From Dietzia sp. B32 (GTDB taxonomy: Bacteria; Actinomycetota; Actinomycetes; Mycobacteriales; Mycobacteriaceae): 64,000 nt of DNA. The notes beneath the pieces were generated by a model. That model made no database searches. It was not told the DNA's origin and saw only the letters and a list, made by a program, of their open reading frames with translations. Below are positions 29,976-38,314 of the stretch, piece after piece (the stretch's first letter is position 1; the number at the start of each line of letters is the position of its first letter). Location: positions 3,234,272 through 3,298,271 of the forward strand of contig NZ_CP093845.1 in assembly GCF_024732245.1 (NCBI RefSeq), written 5' to 3'. Position numbers and translations under genes: made by a program.

Positions 29976-31519
29976 GGCTCGCTCCGCTCGGTCTCGTTCG
30001 CCGGACCCGGGGCCACTGTCGCCGCCCCCGGGGTGCGCCCGCCGCCCGCGCCCCAGCCGAACGACCGACTCAGCACGAACGCGGGGATGACGGCCACCAC
30101 CACCAACATGGCGGCGTACGGGGCCGCCTGCGAATAGGCCGCCACCTCGGTGTGCGACCACATCGCGGTGGCGAGCGTCTCGGTGCCCGTGGGCCGCAGT
30201 AGTAGCGTGGCGGGCAGTTCCTTGGCCACGCTGAGGAACACGAGGCTCCCGCCCGCGAGGATCCCCGGCATCGCCAGTGGCGCGACCACCCGCGCGAACG
30301 TGCGCAACCGCCCGGAGCCCAGTCCGGCGGAGACATCCTCGAGGCTCACCGGGATGGCACTGACCGACGAGCGCACCACCCCCACCGCGAGCGGCAGGAA
30401 CAGCACCACGTAGGCGAACACCAGCATCGGTGTCTGCTGGTAGAGGCCCGGCACCAGTCGGATACCCACGAACACCACCGCGAGGCCCACCGTGATGCCC
30501 GGGAGCGCGAAGCCGACCTGCGCGACGGTCTCGGTGGCCCGAGCGACGAGCCCGTCCGAGCGTGCCGCGAGGATCCCGATGGGCAGCGCCAGCACGATGG
30601 TGGCCAGCGCCGCCACCGCCGAGACCCCGGCGGTCGTGAGGGCGGCCCGGAACACCGGCGCCCACGAGACGTCCACGCTCGCTGCCGCGCGCACCCACCG
30701 GGCGAGGCCGACGAGTGGGCCGAACACCCCGCCCGCGAGGATGACGGCGACGACGACGAGGGCGGGCACCTTCAGGCGTCCCAGCGGTAGCCGGGTGGGC
30801 GCCGAGTCCACCCCGGCGCCGACCCTCGCGACCTCACCGCGCCTGGCCCGCCGCTCGCCGACCATCACGACCAGGGCCAACACGATGAGGACGCAGGCCA
30901 GGACGGCCGCCGGGACGCGGTCGAACGCCGCCCGGTAGGAGTGGTAGATGCCCAGGGTGAACGCCTCGTAGCGGAGCATCGCGACCGCCCCGAAGTCGGA
31001 CAGCGTGTACAGCGCCACCAGGAGCCCGCCCGCGGCGACGGCCGGTCGGATCTGCCGGAAGGTCACCCCGAACACGGCGCGGGTGGTGCCGTGACCGAGG
31101 GTGCGCGCGACCTCCTCCAGTCCCGGGTCCACCCGCCGGAGGGCGGCGGAGGCGGGGAGGAACACGTACGGGTAGCAGGAGATGGTGAGCACCGCGACGG
31201 CCCCCGGCAACCCGAGGACCTCCGGGAAGTCGGCCACCCAGAGGTAGCCGAGGACATACGACGGGGTGGCCAGCGGAACGCACAGGAGCGCACCGATGAC
31301 CGGGGCCCCCGGTAGGTCCGTGCGGACCACGAGCCACGCCATCCCCACCCCGACGATCACGCTGGCGGTGGTGACCAACACGACCAGCACGACGGTGTTG
31401 CCGAGGAGGGTCAGCGTCCGACCGGAGCCGAGCACCTCGGCGGCGGACGCCGGGCCGCGTTCGCCCGCCCGGATGACCAGGTAGACCAGCGGGATGAGCG
31501 TCGCCGAACACGCCAGCAC
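29972..31519 (-). CDS. fbpB: Fe3+ ABC transporter permease (fused two-domain type)
   Basis: Inner-membrane channel with two BPD_transp_1 domains in one 515-residue chain and about 12 membrane segments. The EAA-type coupling loops are recognisable near DPGLEEVARTLGHGTTRAVFG and SLEDVSAGLGSGRLRTFARVV. The GTG at 31519 is the first standard start in frame, but the 20 or so codons before it still read like a permease N-terminus (LRGGRPLLGTAAV). The true start may therefore be upstream at a non-standard codon, between the binding-protein stop and 31519. It overlaps the ATPase gene. Confidence 0.85.
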   Translation of the reverse strand: MLACSATLIPLVYLVIRAGERGPASAAEVLGSGRTLTLLGNTVVLVVLVTTASVIVGVGMAWLVVRTDLPGAPVIGALLCVPLATPSYVLGYLWVADFPEVLGLPGAVAVLTISCYPYVFLPASAALRRVDPGLEEVARTLGHGTTRAVFGVTFRQIRPAVAAGGLLVALYTLSDFGAVAMLRYEAFTLGIYHSYRAAFDRVPAAVLACVLIVLALVVMVGERRARRGEVARVGAGVDSAPTRLPLGRLKVPALVVVAVILAGGVFGPLVGLARWVRAAASVDVSWAPVFRAALTTAGVSAVAALATIVLALPIGILAARSDGLVARATETVAQVGFALPGITVGLAVVFVGIRLVPGLYQQTPMLVFAYVVLFLPLAVGVVRSSVSAIPVSLEDVSAGLGSGRLRTFARVVAPLAMPGILAGGSLVFLSVAKELPATLLLRPTGTETLATAMWSHTEVAAYSQAAPYAAMLVVVAVIPAFVLSRSFGWGAGGGRTPGAATVAPGPANETERSEP

Positions 31520-31583
31520 GGCGGCGGTCCCGAGCAGGGGCCGGCCGCCGCGCAGTCGCGTTAGCAGGTCGATGTCCGGTCCG

Positions 31584-32603
31584 TCAGATCATGCCGACGC
31601 GGGCGAGCATGGCCTGCGTCTGCTCGAGACCGTCCAGCTGACCGAGGTCGATGTCCGGGCCTCCGAGCGTCTCCAGCGGAGGGAGACCGGCCGCATCCGT
31701 GGCGATCCCCGGGACCACGGGGTACTCGCTGGTCTCCTCGACGAAGTACGTCTGGGCCGGTTCGGCCAGGAGAGCCTCCACCACACGGCGGGCGTCGTCG
31801 GGGCGGTCCGTGGAGGCGAGGATCGCCACGCCCGCGACGTTGACGAGCGCACCCGGGTCACCCTGCGCCATGTACTTCACGCGGGCGCGCATGTTCTCCG
31901 CACCCCGCTCCGCGGCCGAGTTGTACCAGTAGTAGTGATTGGTCAGACCGAGTTCGACGGTGCCCGCGTCGACGGCCTGCAGGAGCGCGTTGTTGTTCTC
32001 GAAGGTCAGCGGGTCGTTGGCGAGGAAGTCCCGCAGCCACTGCTCGGCGGCCTCGTCTCCCCGGTCCACTCGCAGCGCCGTGACGAAGGACTGGAACGAC
32101 GCGTTGGTGGGCGCGTAACCCACTCGCCCCTTCCACTCGGGGGCCAGGACCGCGTCGATGGTGTCGGGCACCTCCGCCTCGTCCAGCGTCCGGGAGTCGT
32201 AGATCAGGACGCGCGCCCGCAGACTGGTCGCGACCCACGTGTCGTCTGCCGCCCGGTACTCGGCGGGGACGACGCCGGTCACGGACTCGTCGAGCTCCTG
32301 TAGCAGGCCCGCGTTGTCGAGGGCGCCGAGGGCGCCGGCGTCCTGCGAGAAGAACACGTCCGCGGGGCTGGCCTCCCCCTCCTCCGCGATCTGCGCCGCC
32401 ATCTCGGGGGTGGAGGCGTACCGCACCTCGATGTCCACGCCGGTGGAGTCCGAGATCTGCTCGATCAGCGGGGCCACGAGGCTCTCGCTGCGACCTGAGT
32501 ACAGCACCAGCGGTTCCGACTCGTCGGAGTCCGAGGTGCAGGCCGCCAGCCCGAGCACGAGGGATCCGGCGGTGGCCAGGGCTGCGAGACGGCGCAGCGT
32601 CAT
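31584..32603 (-). CDS. fbpA: Fe3+ ABC transporter substrate-binding lipoprotein
   Basis: A 339-residue ferric-binding protein anchored outside the membrane. The signal peptide ends in the lipobox LAAC with lipidated Cys22, and is followed by a Ser/Asp-rich linker. LVLYSGRSESLVAPL and the TNHYYWY cluster supply the tyrosines typical of FbpA-type iron coordination. ATG at 32603 with GGAG upstream. First gene of the operon. The promoter carries a DtxR/IdeR iron box overlapping its -10, so it should be repressed by iron sufficiency. Confidence 0.92.
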   Translation of the reverse strand: MTLRRLAALATAGSLVLGLAACTSDSDESEPLVLYSGRSESLVAPLIEQISDSTGVDIEVRYASTPEMAAQIAEEGEASPADVFFSQDAGALGALDNAGLLQELDESVTGVVPAEYRAADDTWVATSLRARVLIYDSRTLDEAEVPDTIDAVLAPEWKGRVGYAPTNASFQSFVTALRVDRGDEAAEQWLRDFLANDPLTFENNNALLQAVDAGTVELGLTNHYYWYNSAAERGAENMRARVKYMAQGDPGALVNVAGVAILASTDRPDDARRVVEALLAEPAQTYFVEETSEYPVVPGIATDAAGLPPLETLGGPDIDLGQLDGLEQTQAMLARVGMI

Positions 32604-32647
32604 GGTGGCTCCTTCACGGTTTTCGGCGCCGTGTCGTCGACGCCGAC

Positions 32648-32666
32648 GGAGCTTAGCCTAACCTGA
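32648..32666 (-). promoter_or_regulatory. iron box (DtxR/IdeR operator) over the fbpABC -10
   Basis: The minus-strand 19-mer matches the DtxR consensus palindrome at 15 of 19 positions, including the whole central GGTTAGGCTAA block. The TAGGCT inside it (32655-32660) is also a plausible -10, so a bound repressor would block polymerase directly. Confidence 0.8.
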
Positions 32667-32729
32667 ACGGCCATTCCGGGGCAGTGCGCGGGGCACGCGA
32701 CATCGTCTCCATCGCACCGGATGCCGGGG

Positions 32730-34136
32730 TCAGTCGAGGTCGTCGTGGCGCATGAGCTGGCGAGCCGCCTCCGTGATCGTGCCCGTCATCGACGGGTAGA
32801 CCGAGAACGAGCCCGCGAGATCGCCCACTGTGAGCTGGTTCCGCACCGCCACCGAGATCGGCAGGATGAGCTCGGAGGCGGTGGGGGCGACGACCACGCC
32901 GCCGATCACCACTCCCGAGGCCGGACGACAGAAGAGCTTGACGAAGCCGCGGCGCAGGCTGCGCATCTTGGCCCGCGGGTTACCGGACAGCGGCATGACC
33001 TCCACGCGCGCCGGCACCTCGCCGCTCTCGATCTGCGCGTGCGAGATACCGACGGTGGCGATCTCCGGGCGCGTGAACACCGCCGAGGCGACGGTCCGCA
33101 GCTTGATGGGGCTGACGCCCTCGCCGAGTGCGTGGTACATCGCGATGCGCCCCTGCATGGCGGCCACGGACGCGAGCGGGAACAGGTCGGTGCAGTCGCC
33201 GCCCGCGTAGATCCCCGGCGCGGAGGTCCGCGAGACGCGGTCGACCTTGATGTGGCCGCTGCGCTGCAGTTCGACGCCGGCGCTCTCCAGGCCGAGTCCC
33301 TCGGTGTTGGGAACGGAACCCACGCAGATGAGGGCGTGGGAGCCCTTGACCGTGCGGCCGTCGCCGAGCCGGACGATGATCCCGTCCTCGAAGTGCTCGA
33401 CCGCGTCGGCACGTGCGTGCTTGACCAGCGACACGCCCCGCTCGCTCAGCGCCTCCTCCAGCACCAGGGCGGCGTCGGCGTCCTCGTGCGGCAGCACACG
33501 GTCGCGGCTGGACACCATGGTCACCTTGACGCCCATCTCGGTGAACGCCGAGACGAACTCCGCACCGGTGACGCCCGAGCCGATGACCACGAGGTGCTTG
33601 GGCAGCTCGGTGAGGTCGTAGAGCTGACGCCAGTTGAGGATCCGCTCGCCGTCCGGCTCGGCCCCCGACAGCACCCGGGGACTGGATCCGGTGGCGATGA
33701 GCACCACGTCGGCGTCGAAGATCTTCTCCTGGCCGCCCTCGAAGGTCACCGCGATGCGGTGCGAGGCCATACCGGGCTGGGAGTCGTGGAGACGGGCCCG
33801 TCCGGAGAGCAGCCGCACGCCCTCGCGCTGGAGCTGCGACCGGATGTCCGCGGACTGGGCGCGGGCCAGGGACTTCACCCTGCCGTTGACCTGGCCCAGC
33901 TTGTAGGCGGTGGGATCGAAGTGCGCCTGCACGCCCATCTCCTCGGCCCGCCGCATGTCCGTGCGGACGCCGGTGGTGGCGATGAACGTCTTGGACGGGA
34001 CGCAGTCGCTGAGGACGCAGTTGCCACCGATGCCGTCGGAGTCGACGATCGTGACGTCCGCACCGTACTGGGCCGCGACCAGCGCGGCCTCGTATCCGGC
34101 GGGTCCGCCGCCGATGATGATGATGCGTTGCGTCAC
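32730..34136 (-). CDS. lpdA: NAD(P)H-quinone dehydrogenase / flavoprotein disulfide reductase family (LpdA-like)
   Basis: Two-dinucleotide-binding flavoprotein, 468 residues. FAD site IIIIGGGPAGYEAALVA, redox-loop region GGNCVLSDCVPSK, NAD(P) site VVIGSGVTGAEFV, GIYAGGDCTDLFPLASVA and the dimer domain. By position (Rv3303c) it should be the quinone reductase LpdA and not lipoamide dehydrogenase. It keeps both Cys40 and Cys45 in C-x4-C spacing, whereas I recall the M. tuberculosis protein lacking the first. The C-terminal His-Glu pair of lipoamide dehydrogenases is absent (VYPSMTGTITEA). GTG at 34136 with GGAGG. Confidence 0.9.
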   Translation of the reverse strand: MTQRIIIIGGGPAGYEAALVAAQYGADVTIVDSDGIGGNCVLSDCVPSKTFIATTGVRTDMRRAEEMGVQAHFDPTAYKLGQVNGRVKSLARAQSADIRSQLQREGVRLLSGRARLHDSQPGMASHRIAVTFEGGQEKIFDADVVLIATGSSPRVLSGAEPDGERILNWRQLYDLTELPKHLVVIGSGVTGAEFVSAFTEMGVKVTMVSSRDRVLPHEDADAALVLEEALSERGVSLVKHARADAVEHFEDGIIVRLGDGRTVKGSHALICVGSVPNTEGLGLESAGVELQRSGHIKVDRVSRTSAPGIYAGGDCTDLFPLASVAAMQGRIAMYHALGEGVSPIKLRTVASAVFTRPEIATVGISHAQIESGEVPARVEVMPLSGNPRAKMRSLRRGFVKLFCRPASGVVIGGVVVAPTASELILPISVAVRNQLTVGDLAGSFSVYPSMTGTITEAARQLMRHDDLD

Positions 34137-34273
34137 ATGTCCTCCACGGCTCACAGGGGTAAGGGCCGGGCGCCGCGGCCCGCTGTGGCGGATCGCGTCA
34201 CGTCCGCCGTACACGGTAGTCGAACGTCTCGATCGGGGACGCCGGGACATCTGGCCGGCACCGCCCGAGGGGC

Positions 34274-34279
34274 TAGGGT
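34274..34279 (+). promoter_or_regulatory. -10 hexamer TAGGGT, predicted leaderless
   Basis: TAGGGT ends 7 nt before the GTG at 34287 and decides between that codon and the GTG at 34281. Confidence 0.5.
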
Positions 34280-34286
34280 TGTGGGC

Positions 34287-34820
34287 GTGCCTCTCTACGC
34301 CGCGTACGGGACGAACATGTATCCCGATCAGATGAACACCCGCGCGCCGCACTCTCCCTTCGCCGGGACGGGGTGGCTCGAGGGTTGGCGCCTGACCTTC
34401 GCCGGGGACGACCCCACGTGGGAGGGTGCTGTCGCCACCGTCGTCGAGGACCCGGACTCCAGGGTGTTCGTGGTGCTCTACGACGTCCCCGACGAGGACG
34501 TCCGCGCCCTCGACCGCTGGGAGGGCACGGATCAGATGCCCGCGCGCAAGATCCGGGTCCGCATCACCCGCCGGCCCACCGTGCCCGACGGCCCCCCTGT
34601 CGGCGCGCAGGAGTCCGAGTTCGCGGTGGACGCCGCCCCGGCCGGCACCGACGACACCGTGCTCGCCTGGCTGTACGTGATGGACGCCTTCGAGGGCGGC
34701 CTGCCGTCGGCGCGGTACCTGGGCCTGCTCGCGGATGCCGCCGAGTGCGCGGGTGCCCCCGAGTCCTACGTGCACGAGCTGCGCACCCGCGAATCGCGCA
34801 ACGTCGGTCCGGGCGCCTGA
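34287..34820 (+). CDS. gamma-glutamylcyclotransferase-fold protein (Rv3304-like)
   Basis: A 177-residue GGCT-fold protein. The family substrate loop YGTNM occurs at residues 7-11, and the remaining barrel strands include [25 protein letters not shown] and [21 protein letters not shown], where the Glu/Asp could be the general base. It may act on gamma-glutamyl peptides or a related amine adduct; the precise substrate is unknown. Position downstream of and divergent from lpdA matches Rv3304. The adjacent amidohydrolase pair amiA1/amiB1 of M. tuberculosis is absent, and punA follows after 5 bp. Confidence 0.8.
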   Translation: MPLYAAYGTNMYPDQMNTRAPHSPFAGTGWLEGWRLTFAGDDPTWEGAVATVVEDPDSRVFVVLYDVPDEDVRALDRWEGTDQMPARKIRVRITRRPTVPDGPPVGAQESEFAVDAAPAGTDDTVLAWLYVMDAFEGGLPSARYLGLLADAAECAGAPESYVHELRTRESRNVGPGA

Positions 34821-34825
34821 CGCGG

Positions 34826-35680
34826 ATGGCGCACCTGCTGTCCCCCACCGGCGAGGCCCGCGCGGCCGCCGCCCGGATCGCCGAGCTGAGCGACCGGGGC
34901 CACCACGATGTGGCCCTCGTCCTGGGATCGGGGTGGTCCGAGGTCGTGACCGGACTCGCGGATCCGGGCACCGCCGTGACGATCCCCGCGGCCGACCTGC
35001 CCGGGTTCGTCGTCCCCGCCGCCGCCGGTCACCGCGGGACCGTCACCAGCTGCCTGGTCGACGGGGTCCCGCTGCTGTCCGTGGCCGGGCGCACCCACCT
35101 CTATGAAGGCAGGGGAACCGGGCCGGTCGTGCACCCCGCCCACGTGGCGGCGGCGGTCGGGGCCCGCGCGCTGGTGCTCACCAACGCCGCCGGGGGCCTG
35201 CGTGACGACATGTCCGTCGGCGACCTCGTGCTCATCCGCGACCATCTCAACCTCACCGGGCGCTCGCCGTTGACCGGGCCGGTGTTCGTGGACCTGGTGG
35301 ACGCCTACTCCCCCAGGCTGCGCGCCGCGGCCGCCGACGCGATCGGGTCCGCCGAGACCGCAGCAGCCGAGGGAACCGCCACCCGTCCGCCGGAGGGCGT
35401 CTACGCCGCCATGCCCGGCCCCCAGTACGAGACGCCGGCCGAGATCCGCATGCTGCGTACCCTCGGGGCCGACCTCGTGGGGATGTCGACGGTTCCCGAG
35501 ACCATCGCCGCCCGCGGGCTCGGACTCGAGGTGGTCGCGGTGTCGCTCGTGACGAACCTCGCCGCCGGTGTCACCGGTCAGCCGCTGGACCACACCGAGG
35601 TGCTGGCCGCCGGCGCCGCCGGGTCCGCCCGCCTGACCGGGGCCCTGCGCGCGCTCGTCCCCGCCGTGGCCCGCGCCTGA
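34826..35680 (+). CDS. punA: purine-nucleoside phosphorylase
   Basis: Trimeric-type PNP that phosphorolyses inosine and guanosine in purine salvage. The 284-residue protein has [13 protein letters not shown] (phosphate loop), [35 protein letters not shown] split across the family blocks, [15 protein letters not shown] and the purine-contacting [14 protein letters not shown] at 34826 lies 5 bp after the previous stop, so it is co-transcribed. pmmB follows by 9 bp, and upp lies beyond on the other strand. Confidence 0.95.
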   Translation: MAHLLSPTGEARAAAARIAELSDRGHHDVALVLGSGWSEVVTGLADPGTAVTIPAADLPGFVVPAAAGHRGTVTSCLVDGVPLLSVAGRTHLYEGRGTGPVVHPAHVAAAVGARALVLTNAAGGLRDDMSVGDLVLIRDHLNLTGRSPLTGPVFVDLVDAYSPRLRAAAADAIGSAETAAAEGTATRPPEGVYAAMPGPQYETPAEIRMLRTLGADLVGMSTVPETIAARGLGLEVVAVSLVTNLAAGVTGQPLDHTEVLAAGAAGSARLTGALRALVPAVARA

Positions 35681-35689
35681 GGGCGACCG

Positions 35690-37198
35690 GTGACCGCGCC
35701 CGTGCCCGATCCCGCCCCGCTGGCCTTCGGCACCGCCGGCGTCCGCGCACCCCTCGGGCCCGGGCCCGACCGGATGAACGAGCGGACCGTCGCCGCCGTC
35801 GCGACCGCCGTCGCACGGTATCTGCGGGAACGTGAACCGACCGGGTCGACGGTCATCGTGGGCGGAGACGCCCGGCACGGGTCGGCCCGATTCGTCGACG
35901 TCGCGGCTGCGGTTATCGCGGCGCACGGCCTCGTCGTCGTCGTGCCCGGCGCGCCCGTCCCCACCCCGGTCGTCGCCGCGGCGGTCCGCTCGCGCGGCGC
36001 GGTGGCCGGGCTCATGGTGACCGCCTCCCACAACCCCGCGAGCGACAACGGCGTCAAGGTCTACGGGCGCGGCGGCGCGCAGATCGTGCCGCCGACGGAC
36101 GCCCGGATCGAGCGGCACCTGCACGCCGCGATGCGGGAGGGCGTCGGCGTGCCCACGGCCGTACCCGGGTCGGTTCGTGTGGACCCCACGCTCGTCGACG
36201 ACTACGAGGCGGCCGTCGTCGCGGCCCTGCCCCGGCCCGGTCGGCCGCCCCGCGTGGCCCTGACCCCCGTCCACGGCGTGGGCGGCGAGCTCTGCCGTCG
36301 CGTCCTGGCCGGGATCGGGGTGCGCGACGTGACCCTGGTGGCCGAGCAGGCGGACCCGGACCCGGACTTCCCCACCGTCGCCTCCCCCAACCCGGAGCGG
36401 CCGGGGACCACCGCACGGCTGCTGGAGCTGGCCGCGCGGATCGACGCCGACGTCGCGATCGCGCTCGACCCGGACGCCGACCGGTGCGCCGTGGGATTCG
36501 CCGACGCGGACGGTCGGTGGCGGATGCTCGACGGCGACGAGACGGGCGCGGTGCTCGCCGACCACCTGCTGCGCGAACCGCTTCCGGGATCGGCCGCGGG
36601 CGAGGGGCACGGCCTGCCGGTGGTCGCGTCGACGATCGTCTCCTCGCGGTTGCCGTCGCTGCTGGTCCCGGCGCGCGGCGGACGGTACGTGTCGACACTG
36701 ACCGGGTTCAAGTGGCTCATGCGGGCCGGCGAGCCGCTGCGGTACGCGTACGAGGAGGCGATCGGGCACTGCGTGCTGCCACACGTGGTCGCCGACAAGG
36801 ACGGGATCGCGGCGGCAGCGGTGTGGTGTGCGATGGTCGGGTCGGGCGGGCCGTCGGTCGGCGCGCGGCTCGCCGCGCTGGACTCGGAGTTCGGGGCGCA
36901 CCTCCGGCGGAACGTGGCGCTGCCCCTGGCGGCCGACTCGGACCCGGCGGCGGCGCTCCGGCGGGCTGCCGGGCTGCTCGCCTCCGTCGGTGAGGTCCGG
37001 CCACTGGAGGGCACCGCGGGCTTCCGGGTGGACTCGGGAGGTGCCCGCGCGGTGGTACGGCCCTCCGGCACGGAGCCGCTGCTCAAGACGTACGTCGAGG
37101 CGTGGACTCCGCCGGCGCCCTCGACATCGGACCGCGACGACGCCGCCCGGCGACTCGCGGAGCTCGGTGACGCGGTCGCGGGCGCGGTGGGCGGTTAG
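35690..37198 (+). CDS. pmmB: phospho-sugar mutase (phosphomannomutase/phosphoribomutase-like, PmmB)
   Basis: A 502-residue alpha-D-phosphohexomutase. It has the phosphoserine loop VTASHNPASDNG, metal loop DPDADRCAVGF, sugar loop EEAIGHCV and phosphate loop VRPSGTEPLLK. Adjacent to punA, it could convert ribose-1-phosphate from nucleoside phosphorolysis to ribose-5-phosphate, a role known for PGM2-type relatives; this is inference from context. The EEAIGH sugar loop differs from the GEHSAH loop of ManB, consistent with a different substrate. GTG start at 35690. Confidence 0.9.
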   Translation: MTAPVPDPAPLAFGTAGVRAPLGPGPDRMNERTVAAVATAVARYLREREPTGSTVIVGGDARHGSARFVDVAAAVIAAHGLVVVVPGAPVPTPVVAAAVRSRGAVAGLMVTASHNPASDNGVKVYGRGGAQIVPPTDARIERHLHAAMREGVGVPTAVPGSVRVDPTLVDDYEAAVVAALPRPGRPPRVALTPVHGVGGELCRRVLAGIGVRDVTLVAEQADPDPDFPTVASPNPERPGTTARLLELAARIDADVAIALDPDADRCAVGFADADGRWRMLDGDETGAVLADHLLREPLPGSAAGEGHGLPVVASTIVSSRLPSLLVPARGGRYVSTLTGFKWLMRAGEPLRYAYEEAIGHCVLPHVVADKDGIAAAAVWCAMVGSGGPSVGARLAALDSEFGAHLRRNVALPLAADSDPAAALRRAAGLLASVGEVRPLEGTAGFRVDSGGARAVVRPSGTEPLLKTYVEAWTPPAPSTSDRDDAARRLAELGDAVAGAVGG

Positions 37199-37236
37199 CG
37201 GCTGTCGGCTGGCGGTTGCCGACTGGCGGTTGCCTG

Positions 37237-37860
37237 CTAGCGGGGCCCGAAGAGTCGGTCGCCCGCGTCACCCAGGCCGGGGACGATGAAGGCGTTCTCG
37301 TCGAGGCACTCGTCGATCGTCGCGGTGACCAGGGTCGCCGCCAGCCCGGAGGTGCGCACGGCCTCGATACCCTCCGGTGCACACAGGACGCACACCACGG
37401 TGACGCCGGTCGCCCCGCGCGCCGCGAGTGTCTCCAATGTCGACACCAGCGACCCGCCCGTGGCGAGCATCGGGTCCAGGACCACTACGTGGCGACCGGC
37501 GAGGTCGTCCGGCAGCGAGCACAGGTAGGACACCGGCTCGTGACTCTCCTCGTCGCGGGCCAGGCCGATGAACCCGACCTGCGCGCCCGGCATCAGACGG
37601 GTAGCCGGATCCAGCAGGCCCAGTCCGGCCCGCAGCACCGGCACCACGAGCGGCACGCCGTCCACCGCGACCGCGGTGGTGTCCGTGATCGGCGTGGTCA
37701 CGGTGACCTCGGTCGTCGGCACGGACCGGAAGGCCTCGTAGCAGAGCATGGTGCCGAGGGCGTCCATCGCGGCGCGGAACCCGGCGGTGTCGGTGGCGGA
37801 GTCGCGCAGCGTACGGAGCCGGTCCCCGACCAGTGGGTGATCCACGACGATGATGTCCAT
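37237..37860 (-). CDS. upp: uracil phosphoribosyltransferase
   Basis: Makes UMP from uracil and PRPP in pyrimidine salvage. The 207-residue protein shows VDHPLVGDRLRTLRD near the start, VPVLRAGLGLLDPATRLMPGA, the PRPP-binding VVLDPMLATGGSL and the uracil-contacting FIVPGLGDAGDRLFG at the C-terminus. ATG at 37860. Convergent with pmmB. The intervening 38 bp contains a short tandem CTGGCGGTTGCC-type repeat but no hairpin. Confidence 0.97.
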   Translation of the reverse strand: MDIIVVDHPLVGDRLRTLRDSATDTAGFRAAMDALGTMLCYEAFRSVPTTEVTVTTPITDTTAVAVDGVPLVVPVLRAGLGLLDPATRLMPGAQVGFIGLARDEESHEPVSYLCSLPDDLAGRHVVVLDPMLATGGSLVSTLETLAARGATGVTVVCVLCAPEGIEAVRTSGLAATLVTATIDECLDENAFIVPGLGDAGDRLFGPR

Positions 37861-37971
37861 GCCCGTCAGGATTCCATACGGACGGAATTCCGGATCGGGT
37901 GGAACCGGATCGCCTTCCCAGCGCGTCGAACCCTGTGACGGGACGAGAAGAGCGACGAGGGGACGTAGGAC

Positions 37972-38310
37972 ATGACGGACGGGGCGATCGACGTCCATGT
38001 CGACGGTTTACGAGAACTGGGAACGGGATTGACGACCCTTGCCGACACGCTCGGGGGAGCACTGGAGGCTGTGGACGGGTTGCCGATCGAGGCGGTGGCG
38101 CCGGTGGTCGGGCCCGTGGGTGCCGACTTCATGTCGGCTCTGATGGCCGCGACCGCACGACACCGCGAGGTCCTCGCCGGCCTCACCCGCGTCACCGACG
38201 CCGCCGGGGAGCTCGTACTCGAGACGGCCCGGCTGTACGAGGAGTCCGACGTCGCCGGCGCGAGGGCGATCGACGGCGCCGGGAGCGGTCTGGACGAGAG
38301 GTGGGTGTGA
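37972..38310 (+). CDS. type VII secretion target, EspC-like, with YxxxD signal
   Basis: A 112-residue helical protein resembling the EspC/ESX-target family. It has two amphipathic helical stretches (about 12-35 and 50-95), a turn rich in Val/Gly/Pro between them, and the C-terminal secretion motif YxxxD at Tyr89-Asp93 (LYEESDVAGA) followed by a glycine-rich tail. There is no signal peptide and no WxG. It is followed after 4 bp by an NlpC/P60 hydrolase also lacking a signal peptide, suggesting secretion as a pair through an ESX system encoded elsewhere. Not found at this place in M. tuberculosis as I recall. Confidence 0.75.
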   Translation: MTDGAIDVHVDGLRELGTGLTTLADTLGGALEAVDGLPIEAVAPVVGPVGADFMSALMAATARHREVLAGLTRVTDAAGELVLETARLYEESDVAGARAIDGAGSGLDERWV

Positions 38311-38314
38311 TCCG

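Noticed and set aside
37199-37236. CTGGCGGTTGCC tandem copies as a CRISPR-like or mobile repeat
   Set aside because: Two short imperfect copies with no spacer pattern or extended repeat; consistent with chance duplication.
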